DNA of 64,000 nucleotides from Gymnogyps californianus (lineage: Eukaryota > Chordata > Aves > Accipitriformes > Cathartidae), in the NCBI RefSeq assembly GCF_018139145.2, contig NC_059486.1, positions 4,278,001-4,342,000 of the forward strand, given 5' to 3'. This document shows, one piece after another, positions 37,901-47,396 of this stretch. The notes below the pieces were generated by a model, which was not told the DNA's origin, did no database searches, and was given only the letters and a program-made list of their open reading frames with translations. Every line of letters begins with the position of its first letter. Within the stretch, counting starts at the first letter, position 1. The position numbers and the translations under genes are program-made.

Positions 37901-40900
37901 CCTAGGAGTTCTCTCTCTGCCCTGCCTCTTCTTGACCAGATCAGGACAGCCATCTACCTTGGTTTCATGTGGTACTTCAGCCTTTAGCTCCTGTCCTTGC
38001 TCCACCACAAACCCCAACTGGTTTTTAGTGTCTGGGAAGACATCCCACCGATCCAGGGCCACAACAGAAGGTTCATACACAGGATTCAAAACGCTGTCAT
38101 TCTTCGCACGTGCCTCTGGCACATGTGCAGACAGCTCCAGGGCCCACAGCTCATCTAAAGCTGTTTCCACATTTCTGCCCTGGGAAGGAAGGGCTGAATT
38201 GTCCCTGAATACTCCCTGCTGATCCAGCTCTTTAGGTATCTGCCCGTTCCCTTGACCATTTAAAGTTTTTGAAAATGGTACACTTGAGATTTTGGGGTCA
38301 GTTCTCTGCTCCTTCTTCTCAGTCTCTTTTGCCAAATCATTCTCTAGGCCTTGTGCATCCACATTAGCAGATCTACACAGAAGCTCCACACTGGAAGCTG
38401 GCACAGCCTGGAAAACGTTTCTAGAAGAGTCAGGCTTTCTGCTCAGCCGAACCAAGCTTGCAGAGGTCATCTGCTCCCCACGAGTAGCAGAACCAGAAAA
38501 GACTCGTGGCGGGGGCACAGGGACCATTTGTGGCAAACAGGGCATACGTGGAGGAGCGGCAGAATGCCCTGAAGTAGGCAGAACTACAGTGTTACTGCCT
38601 TCCTCAATGCAGAGGACTGCTGAGGCAGCAGATGCTGGCACTGCCAAGTCCCCACTGTGACTTGCAGAAGGGTGTCTGGAATGGGATAGCACTGTTAAGC
38701 TGTGAGGAGTGCTGCTGGAGTCTGCATTTGCTGAACTGGGAACTGGTTCTAGGGAGGGTTCAGAAATCAGAGACATAGTGGAACTAGTCTGCAAAAAGGA
38801 GACAGAAGGAATAAGGAGAGAAAAAGATAAAGACAGAGGTAAGGAGAAGGAAAAAAGCAAAGAATTAAGCATTACAGCAATCATGACTTCCAAATCAAAG
38901 AGCCATGTTGATCCAAAGCCTTACTTCCAAGAGTAATGAAGGAAAAAGAGGTACCAAAGAGCAGAACCAGTATGACATTGTGCTGATCTTCACATGAGAT
39001 TACAGGAGATGAAGTTCTACAGCCATCAAGATCCTTTTCCTATGCCCTCCTTCTAAGTGATAGCTCATGTGTTCACCTGCAGCTGTGATGGGGGCATGCA
39101 GCAGCCACTAGGAAGCCAGCTACAAGCCCAGGAATGTCTAGACTGTGAGTAAAGGTCACATTAACTTACTCATAGTCAGACATGTAAATTTTACATTTCA
39201 AAGCTGAAAAAAAGCAATCAATGAATAGAACAAAGCATGACATTTTCTTCTTGATACACTAATAAAATGCTCCAGTTGGCTGAATTCACGGCAATGAAAA
39301 CAAAGCCTCAGGGCATTCACAGCAAGAACAGATGACATGGGCTTTGTTCTATTCACATCACTAATCTCACCTTGGACGGGACACATACTGAATCTATACG
39401 AGTCTGTCAGTCACTCCATGCCCTTGTAAGCATTGCTTAGGTGGCTAGATTAGCCTCTTCCCCTTAGGCCAAAGACTACACATTTACACTGTAATAAAAT
39501 CAGCATTAATTTTGATCCAAAATACACTCTAATAAGAGCAACCGATACAGAGTTTTTGGTTCTCCTTGACTTATAGGGTCTTTTGAAAACAAAAGATCGT
39601 GCATCCTCCTTTCCCCACTTTCAGTGGTTCCTGGCTAAACTCTAGGAGACAAACTAGCATTACTCCTTTTTCTTAAAAAGGGAAAATCAGAACAGTGGCT
39701 TGGACAAGTTCACACATCAGGTCAACCTAAGACCAATGCTGAGCCCTCCCAGTTTTAAAAACATATCCACAAAGGATTTCCAAATCCAAGAGCTATCAAG
39801 ACCTGCTCTGATTCTTAGTCACATTTTCCAAAGAAGCCTCAAGAAGTTAGACGCTCATGCTCTAAGGCAGCAGGGCACGTAAATTCCTAAGCCCATGCAT
39901 GCTATCTCAGTCTTTACTTACCTTTCTGGGATACTTATCATGAATAAAAGGATAAAATTAACCAGAACATGCACAAAATCTGCCAGTAGATGGAAGAGAC
40001 ATATACCTTCAGCTGACCTAAGCTGCTACCATCCCAAGGGGTCAGGAGCTGGCACGCACACACACTTTTGGGAAGTCACAACAGTAGTGCTACAGGGAGA
40101 CCGTGCTCAGAAAGGAAAGAGCAACAGGGGACCACAATTCATTACAGATTGCTCCTCCCCTCAAATAGCACAGCAAGACCCACAGCGACAGCAGAGAGGA
40201 AAAGGACTAATAAGTATATTCAGTAGTTAAAATGAGGGAATTTCCCAATATCGCTCTCCCCCTGTATTTTGCCTAAGCTGGATGCACCTGTAAAAGTAAC
40301 CTGGTTTTATGCTGTGGTTCACGCTTAGTTTCCAGACTTCCTAAAATGAAGCCAGTCATTTTCAAGGCAAGACTAACATTGTGCTCAAAAGCAAGTATTT
40401 CCAGCATATTAAAAACATACTAGCTCCAAGATAAGAGCAATGGTTAAACACTCAACAGTAATACAACAGCTAAATACAAGCATCTAGCTATGCAGTAAGT
40501 AGGCATCATATTACACAGAAATGGCAGAGGTGGAAAAAACAAGTGCATTAAGTAATATCAGTGCCTGCTGACTGATGAGCTAGATAATCAAAATCAAATG
40601 AATGCTGTAAGCAAAAAGAATGAGCAACTCATTAAAGCGAGCAAAAAGATGATAAAAGGGTAATGTATCAGTCTGTAACAGCACCTTTTACTCTGGCGTA
40701 TGAGGCAAATTAAACATCAGTGCCTCCACTCCTCTCATCCCCATCTACTGCAACTTCTAGTTGTAGCAACTCCAACTAATTACACATCATACTTAGTTTT
40801 TCTGTCCTATTTCTTGCAACCACACACAGATCTGGTACTTGAATGGTAGCCTTTCATCTTTCACCTTTGCAAAGACTCCACTTTTCTCCCTTACATCCTG

Positions 40901-43900
40901 CCTCTGGTACAGACTAGAAATACATATTTACAGACAAGCTACCACAAGTTGGCACAAATAGACGAGGTAAAAACAAACAAAAAGGACTGAAGGGAAAATG
41001 AAGCAACCCAGAGGACAGTAAAAAGGAAAGTAACAGTTAAAAACAGTAAATGACAGTATTAACAAAAGGAAAAAGATCACAGAAGCCATGTTCTTTGTGC
41101 TTCAGGAAGAATGTTTAGACACAGATGAGCTCAATGCCTTGCAAAAATACTAATGCTGTGTTTATAAACCCCAAATCTTAAAATCTTGCTGCATTTCAGT
41201 TTGCTCTCAGAGCTCAACTAGAAACTAAGCCAGGAAGGCGGGCAGTATTACAGAAAGCAGCTAGTCTCTGTCATGCAGGTTTTATTGGAGTTGCACAAAG
41301 ATTCTAAGGCCTTTTCTCAAGACTGTAAAGCATTTGAACACCCACGCTTAAAAATGTCCCCTCCTTGTATCTTGCAAGGAAAACCTGTGCTGGGCAAGGT
41401 CATTCTCAGTTGCCAAGAGCTCACCTAGGAGCAAAGGCTGGTGGCAGCAACCACACCCCGAGCTTGTTTTCTGAGCCCTGATAAAAGCAGCAGGGGCACG
41501 AGGCCATAGCGCTCCAGCTCCCACTGCACGTGGAAGGAGCAAGGCAGGGTATGCCAGCAGCGCAGGTGGGAACTCTCTCCAGCTTCACAACAGTGCAGTT
41601 TTTCAACCAGACTGAACAGACACTTGTGGATATCCTGCACTCTACCCTAGGACCTAATATGGAGAAAAAGGCAACACTAAGGTGTCAACATTTGCAATTG
41701 ACTAAATACACACTACAGTAAGTCTAGAGAACACAGTAACTCCTAGATTCTCACAAAATGAAGTACATGTGCCAGAAATGGCAGACTGAATTCAATTCCA
41801 GCAAGTGCAAGGCAAGCAAAGTGCCTCAGAGTGTGCATGCTCACTGCTGGGTTCTGAACTCACGCACTTCGTCAGAACTCCAGGTATTGTAACGACCTCC
41901 ATGAAACCCACAGCACACATCAAAAGTGCTCATATGAATGGTGGTACAGAGAGAACAACTAACAGCAAAGCTGTCACTGAATGTCCAGTCTACCTCTCCT
42001 CACAAAACATTCCTCAGCTCTGGCTGCCCCACCTAAAGTCACGGTAGGAAGAGATAGAGTTCAGCACAGACAAGAAACACCAAGCATCAGCAGAATCTTC
42101 CATACGAGGAAAAACCAGAGAGTTAGGGACCTTCTTAGGATTAGAAAGCAGACTTGCATGTGTATGTGAGAAAGGCAAACCCAACAATGACAACAAAGAG
42201 AATATATTAGACATTTGCTTTCTCCACCTCTCTCAGAACAAATTCAAGTGAGTAATTCAGCAAGGCTATAAGCAAAGCAGCTGAAAGTAGAAAGTAAGAA
42301 AAGAAAACATTTTTCATTTTGCTATGATTATGGGTAAATGAAGTCTCATGAAAATAAGCTCCACAGTTAATCATCTAGTGCAAGAATGATAACATACCTA
42401 CATGAATAAAGAACAAGTTATCCAAGTACATATGCCAAGTGCTTCACATATCAAGATGACCATGGGCAAGTTACTCCTGAGCTTATCCCACTATGGGATT
42501 TTTACGTGCTACTTGTGACAGAAGTAGCAGTTCTTTTCCAATACAATAGCTTGATTTCCAAACAAGATTCTGAATAGCATTTGCCATCCTCTGCCCCCAC
42601 AAGAAGCTCAGACTTTAATCCCACCTTGAGGTGAATAAGAGATACTGTTTTAAGATGGAAACCTTTGAAGTCTCCAGCTGTCTGATGCAAAGGCTTCAGT
42701 GTTCACACCACATGCCTGGAAGACCCTCCTCAGGGAAAGCACATCAGGGTAAAAATATACTCCAAAGAGGAGGGTCATCCCACAGAACAGAAGAGCCCGG
42801 TCTCTGTCAGTAAGCAGACTGGTGTCCCACACTCCCTTACTTCTTGTTAAGTTGTAGCACAGCAAATAATTCATGCTGTACTGAGCAGTAACTAAGCTCA
42901 TTATCTTTGGCAAACAGACAAACTGCAGAACCAAAGGAAAAACAGACCCCAGAACTGCCTTACCCTGCCAATGATGAGAATTTATAGCAGTTGAGAACAC
43001 CTACAGCAGCACTCAGAAAGCACAAATACCACCACAGGAAGCTTCTCAGAGCAAGTCTGAGAGGTAAAGAGGGCATTCTGGAGACCAAAGTCAGCAGATG
43101 GGGCTAACAGGCAAGAGAATCTGGGGGTGAGGAGGGACAAGATGAAGCATTAAGTTGTCATGGTAGGGTACCTTAAAGTCAGAGAGAGATGCCATCAGCT
43201 CATCCAGTTCTCGTGTGGCTGAAGAAGCAGATATACGGGTCTGCTGCTGACTGGCGGTGACCCGCTGGGGGCTGCTCACCTCACCTTGGCTCACAGTGAT
43301 TGCAGGGCTGACAAGAAAGAAAAAAAAAAGGGGGGGGGGGGGAAAGTGTGTGTTTAAGCCTGGGAGAGCACTCCTAGACTGAAAGTCCCCCTGCTCCCCC
43401 AAGCAAGCACAGCATGATGAGTTTCATCAGCACTGCCCACCCTGGCCAGCCCTCCCCCAGACCCAGCTTCCACAACACACACACATCCTGTCTCTCTGCC
43501 AAGTCTAACATGAGCGTGTACACGCACACACACACACACCCCCATCCATTAAGAAATGGACGATGACCAAACATTCATTTTGTCAGACAGTGGGTATTTG
43601 TCATCAGCTATAAATCTGAGTTTGAACAATCCAGTTCTCGTAACATGACTTATGTATTTTTTCATCCAGGAGTAGATAAAAGAGCACCAGCATCTTCATG
43701 TGCCTGCTTGATTTCTGACCCTTTAGTCAAAGCCCATCTTCTGTCTGCCACTCTCCTGCAGCATCTGCCCCTACACTACAGTCACTATTCCCACAAGAGC
43801 CTGTCCCACCCCACCCAAGCCAGCAACCACCAAAACACCACTCACACTGGACTTGGCACAGAACTCTCCAGCTCATCCAGCAGGCTCTCCACACTGGGAC

Positions 43901-46900
43901 GCACATCTTCGATCCCACGTGCACCATTTCGCTTTGGCTTTTCTTTTGTAGGGGGTGCAGCCTTCCCTCCCACAGAGCTGCTGCTCTCTGGGACGACATA
44001 GTGAGGTCCAGTCACGCTGGGCAGCGATGGGCTTCTGCTGGCTTCATCTTAAGAAAGGGGAGGAGAAAAGAGCCATTCAGACCCCTAGGTCCATACATAC
44101 ATGCTAATCACAGGCAAGAGCAACAAATTGCCCAGAAATCTTGTGAAACACCCATCTTTGAGGATATTCAGAACTTAACAGCACAAGGGTCTGAGCAACC
44201 TAATCTAACTTTGAAACTTTAGTTAGAGCCAATTCTGAAGTTGGCCTTGCTTTGAGCAGGGTGCTGCACCACAGACCTCAAGAGATCCCACCCATACCAA
44301 ATGAATCTTTGATCAGGGGCTGGAGGGGTCTCCCTCAGTAAGGATGTTGGAAGGAAAAAGCAGGCTACTATTTTGAGAATCAAACTATCCACTCATACCA
44401 CACGTCTTGCTATTCCTTACCTGCTGGGAAGCCACTGGCAGGATTATGTTGAACAGCATTCAGTTCCAGAAGAAGTCTGTCCAGTTCTGAGAGGTTGCTG
44501 CCCAGAGAGGAGCTGGTCATTGTGGGAGATGGTTCTGCTGACTTCTGCTTGTTTGGGAAACTAAAGATAAAAAGGGAAGTGTGAAACTTCTATGTCAAGA
44601 TACAGCAGAAGGATGGAGGGAAACTTACATTAAGTTCACAAAGTTTACCCATATACTGTATTCTTTTCAAGCTGATGCTTTTAGCTCTGGGGGAAAGATG
44701 TGTGCTTTGTGAAATGACTACAACACAGTCTCTGCTTAGCCACATCTTCACTTGTGAGTTACAAAGAAATAGCATTGATGGACAGGGCCTCAGATTTTAG
44801 GACTGTGTGCTGCACAGCCCTGTAGCAAAGAGTTAACCCATCTGCAGATCCAAGACGCACAGAACAGCAGCAGAACCATTAGCTCACATACAGGAAAATT
44901 ACTTGTTTCTGCTGACATCACACCAAGCAGCAAAAACCTCCCCCCTGAAGCAAGGGAATGCAGCGCTAGCACAGGCTGGAGAAAGAGGCAAAGTACAAAC
45001 CTCAAGCTATCAACAAAAAGTCAAAAGCAGCAGGTTATGTGGTAGCCTCTTGCAGCACTCAAGGTCTCTTTTCAAGTCCTCAAACCTTTAATTTGGGGAA
45101 CTCTAATCAACTTATAAGAAAGTTATTTGAAACTATTTTCTACCGTGTTAAATACACAAGCCCTGCAAGAAGTTTACCTGTGCACAAGTGTGTATAAAAC
45201 ACCGGCTGTAATTATTGCTTATCCTATATGGATGATCCCATTTACCACACACAACTGCAAACTGTTTCAAAGCAAAACTTAGCACGAATGCAGTGATTTT
45301 TATAGTAATTACATTGTAATTCCCATCATCAATGGCAGGGAAATGATTTTCTCCTAGTTTTACAAATGAAGAAATAACTTCTAATGCTCTAGAGGTTCTT
45401 ATTCTATCAAAAAGATACTTTCCAAATCCAAAATGGGAACTTCTGTCTTGTGCACACTACCACATTATGCTCAGAAAGTTAATATGTAACAGGCTTTAGT
45501 ACTCTGACACCTATACCACCAGTGACAATTATGAAATTCCATAAGGGCAGTTATTATCCTTCTCTTCAGACTGGGGCGGGGGGGTGGGGGGTGGAATATC
45601 CACAAATGCAATCTGACGAGGGCATACTTCATCCCGACCCAAGCACACAAGCTACAATTCATACCAGAACCAAGCCATGCCAGACCCTTGTACAGGAGGA
45701 CTTATGGCTGTAATTACCTCCATTTTGTACTAATTGCATGCAGCCATCTGAAAAAATTGCAATTACTGCCTCCATTGGGCCATCTCTGGATATGCCTGCC
45801 TCCACCCAGAATTAGTTCTGGTTGAAAGCAACCTCCTGCTCAGCAGAAGGAGCTAGGCATGGTTAGAACACGACACCAGAGAAACACCAGTCTCCACACT
45901 GTAAAAAGGTTCCCAGGACAGAGTACATTGTAGGGAGCCATCAGAGATGAAGTTCTGACAGCCTCTTCCTCACTCATCCCCATATCAGCAAAAAAAGTCT
46001 GTCCTACTGTACAGGCTACTCCTCCAACCTCCCAGTGTAAGAGCAGCTGCCGTTGCAAGTATAAACTAGTTATCTATCATCTACTGAGATGAAAGTTTTA
46101 AGAAGTTCGAATTTACTTGAAAATTCAAGTCATTGCACATCCTGCTAGGCCACAGGTAACTGAGCTCCCTGGGTTAACTGACCCAAAGGCCACCCACCTC
46201 CTAAAGAACTTTTGTGCTGCTTAACTAGGGGATGGATTTGTCACTTGTCTCTGAATCGTATCCTTCACAACACAATCCAGATCCTGTTCTGTCTGCTGGA
46301 TCCTTAACCTCTTCCGCAGCTGAGCAAACCAAAGGTCAGGTTTGAAGTGAGCATGAAAGTTACAGTGGCCTCTTACAAAAGAAGTAATTAAAACCGACAC
46401 AAGGCAACATAACATACACAGGGAGCAGTGTTTGTTTCCACTTACAGAAGGCAGCTTGAGCCACAGCAGGCTCAAGTTGTGAGTCAGGCTTATCTCTTAA
46501 CAGGGACAAGATACCTGTAGACGTGTTCCTCTTCACTGGCACGAGGAGAAGGAGAGCTGAGCCCGTCTCTAGGAACAGAGGCACTGGAGCTTTTGGCACT
46601 AGAGCTGTATATAGGAGACTGGGACTGCGGCTGTGGAAACAAGATTTGCATTGGAAACAGAGAACACAAAGTGAATACATACACTGCTGCATTGCAACCC
46701 CACACATGGACAGGGCAGAACAAAGCCCAGCAGAAGAAAAAAAAGATCTGCTATATAGCCAAGCCAGCTTCTATCAGATGAACTACACCACAAAAAAAAC
46801 CGTTCTCCACTTGCTTCAGATTTGCCTATGAGTCGCAGATGTGTGCTGGAAACCCCCAGTCTGCTTTCCATAGGCTACAAGACAGATGACTAACACTAAT

Positions 46901-47360
46901 CTCATCACACCACCATTTTGTTGGAACAATGACAAGGGATTTCAAATTCTTTTTTGCCATTTGCTCCAACCAGTTAGTTCTATTAAAAACCCACACCTCC
47001 CCCCCATTTCCCCATTGTTCATAGCCAAACTCATCCTCACTTCTTGCTATTCCCTCCCCTCGTCTACTTCCTTCAGAGATACTGCCCCAACAAAACAAGC
47101 ATGCACCCTCCCCATCCACACACATTCACTTACTTGCTGGTGGACGTATCTGGGTACGTTGGGTTGCCACTGGTCTAAGGGGTCAATCACAGTGCCATTC
47201 AGGGCCTCATTGGAAGGTGGTGGGGGCACTGGAGGTGGCACAGCAATCTCCTGGTACGTGTGGTTTCCAGTTGGATAGGAGTAAGGTGTTTCCTCTGTCA
47301 GAAACACTGGTCGTTTGGAGATATGTGAGGTGGTGGATTCCAGGTCTGCCAGTAAGGCGT
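28721..47360 (-). CDS. PXN: PXN, paxillin (all but the first coding exon)
   Basis: Paxillin is a focal-adhesion scaffold: N-terminal leucine-rich LD motifs bind FAK, vinculin and GIT/PIX complexes, and four C-terminal LIM zinc fingers target it to adhesions. Ten exons (227, 116, 140, 202, 136, 171, 174, 82, 149 and 267 nt) join in phase to the TAG at 28721-28723. With a 13-nt first exon outside the window, the protein is 558 residues, close to chicken paxillin. Visible are LD1 (partly), LD2, LD3, LD4 and LD5; Tyr31 in ETPYSYP and Tyr118 in EEEHVYS, the FAK/Src sites; a proline-rich SH3 ligand PPPVPPPPS; and LIM1-4 starting near residues 325, 384, 443 and 502. Three extra in-phase open segments between the LD4 and LD5 exons suggest a much longer isoform. 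Identification is secure. Confidence 0.97.
28988..30986 (-). other. PXN: PXN intron 10
   Basis: Intron between the last two LIM exons. Apart from a T-run (29329-29342) and a possible MIR, nothing was recognised. Confidence 0.8.
29720..29875 (+). mobile_element. Possible degenerate MIR in PXN intron 10
   Basis: GTGGGAAACTGAGGCAGCAG, followed about 60 bp later by ACACATCAGCAGCAAGGCCC and CAGAGGAGAAGCCAGATTT, resembles the MIR core and 3' part, but is degenerate. Confidence 0.4.
30987..31135 (-). CDS. PXN: PXN exon 10 (LIM2 end, LIM3)
   Basis: Residues 421-470, [19 protein letters not shown], then LIM3 [14 protein letters not shown] and HPECFVCR. Phase 0 out. Confidence 0.97.
31495..31576 (-). 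CDS. PXN: PXN exon 9 (LIM2)
   Basis: Residues 394-420, [20 protein letters not shown] to FFGPE; LIM2 His/Cys ligands present. Phase 1 out. Confidence 0.97.
32133..32306 (-). CDS. PXN: PXN exon 8 (LIM1, LIM2 start)
   Basis: 58 codons, residues 336-393: [20 protein letters not shown], then [18 protein letters not shown], and LIM2 begins [10 protein letters not shown]. Zinc-ligand spacing is intact. Confidence 0.97.
32651..32821 (-). CDS. PXN: PXN exon 7 (LD5, LIM1 start)
   Basis: 57 codons, residues 279-335, [14 protein letters not shown], then [19 protein letters not shown] (LD5) and the first LIM1 cysteines in [13 protein letters not shown]. Phase 0 at both ends. Confidence 0.96.
32822..35709 (-). 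other. PXN: PXN intron before the LD5/LIM1 exon
   Basis: 2.9 kb with no convincing exon. The region homologous to the 102-nt beta-isoform insert of mammals was not recognised. A G/C-rich run lies near 35017-35038. Confidence 0.75.
35710..36117 (-). CDS. PXN: PXN candidate cassette exon C (136 codons)
   Basis: 136 codons from a good acceptor (GTGTCTTTCTAG), phase 0: [18 protein letters not shown] onward. Proline/serine-rich, then [17 protein letters not shown] and [16 protein letters not shown]. The best in-phase 3' end is a GC donor, CAG|GCAGGC, at 35709-35704; the nearest in-phase GT (CTG|GTTGTT) is poor. It would join directly to FMAQGK of the next constitutive exon. Confidence 0.68.
36655..36921 (-). 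CDS. PXN: PXN candidate cassette exon B (89 codons)
   Basis: 89 codons, phase 0 at both ends, acceptor GTCATTTAG and donor GTAGAA. A basic start ([26 protein letters not shown]) is followed by an LD-like helix [15 protein letters not shown] and then [15 protein letters not shown] second possible GTAGAG donor lies 9 nt earlier. Looks like conserved coding sequence and fits between cassette A and cassette C. Confidence 0.75.
37736..38788 (-). CDS. PXN: PXN candidate cassette exon A (351 codons)
   Basis: Open for 351 codons after a strong acceptor (CTTTTTGCAG) and starting in phase 0, [19 protein letters not shown] onward. It would follow Lys278. The text is Ser/Pro-rich and low in structure, with one LD-like helix [10 protein letters not shown] at 38132-38158 and a tyrosine in NPVYEPS. 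The best 3' end is a GC donor, CAG|GCAGGC at 37735-37730, giving phase 0; no good in-phase GT donor was seen. Reading on instead gives a TGA at 37721-37723. Amino-acid texture and phase suggest real coding sequence; I believe long mammalian paxillin models have a comparable exon but cannot verify this. Confidence 0.72.
38789..43171 (-). other. PXN: PXN intron between exon 6 and cassette A
   Basis: 4.4 kb, AT-moderate, no exon with matching splice sites or recognisable repeat was seen. Confidence 0.8.
43172..43307 (-). CDS. PXN: PXN exon 6 (LD4)
   Basis: Residues 233-278, [16 protein letters not shown] to [18 protein letters not shown]4 binds FAK and GIT1. Ends phase 0 at Lys278, the point where mammalian paxillin isoforms gain alternative inserts. 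The acceptor tract contains a C13 run followed by T-runs. Confidence 0.95.
43321..43342. repeat. A9/G13 run abutting the PXN exon 6 acceptor
   Basis: A9 then G13 on the plus strand. In the PXN pre-mRNA it is C13-U9 lying within the polypyrimidine tract of the exon 6 acceptor, which ends TTTCTTTCTTGTCAG. Confidence 0.95.
43523..43541. repeat. CA dinucleotide repeat
   Basis: Short CA repeat with a C-run at its end, in PXN intron 5. Confidence 0.9.
43846..44047 (-). CDS. PXN: PXN exon 5 (LD3)
   Basis: Residues 166-233, from [15 protein letters not shown] through KEKPKRNG to [15 protein letters not shown] (LD3). Phase 1 in, phase 2 out, GTGAGT donor. Confidence 0.95.
44421..44560 (-). CDS. PXN: PXN exon 4 (LD2)
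   Basis: Residues 119-165; [20 protein letters not shown] is LD2, the FAK and vinculin-tail binding helix. Phase 2 in, phase 1 out. Confidence 0.95.
44561..46514 (-). other. PXN: PXN intron 3
   Basis: Intron between Tyr118 and LD2 exons. It has a G-rich stretch at 45573-45593; otherwise nothing recognised. Confidence 0.8.
46515..46630 (-). CDS. PXN: PXN exon 3 (Tyr118)
   Basis: Residues 81-119, serine-rich, [13 protein letters not shown] to SEEEHVY; Tyr118 falls exactly at the numbered position. Phase 2 out. Confidence 0.95.
47134..47360 (-). CDS. PXN: PXN exon 2 (LD1 end, Tyr31, proline-rich)
   Basis: Residues 5-80. [10 protein letters not shown] completes LD1, ETPYSYPTG holds Tyr31, and [11 protein letters not shown] is an SH3 ligand. 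Phase 1 in, so the first exon must end with one base of Asp5. The acceptor's pyrimidine tract contains an uninterrupted C22 run. Donor GTAAGT. Confidence 0.95.
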
Positions 47361-47374
47361 CTGCAGGAAAGAAA

Positions 47375-47396
47375 GGGGGGGGGGGGGGGGGGGGGG
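47375..47396. repeat. G22 homopolymer at PXN exon 2 acceptor
   Basis: 22 uninterrupted G on the plus strand (C22 in PXN pre-mRNA), beginning only 14 bp upstream of the exon 2 boundary; it forms the upstream part of the pyrimidine tract. Confidence 0.95.

Noticed and set aside
45330..45395. MIR-like 'TTTTACAAATGAAGAAATAA' in PXN intron 3
   Set aside because: Only one short block resembles MIR; the flanking blocks are absent.
46515..46520. GTATCTT donor after PXN exon 3 considered as a U12-type intron
   Set aside because: It differs from the U12 consensus GTATCCTT, and no TCCTTAAC-type branch site precedes the next acceptor.
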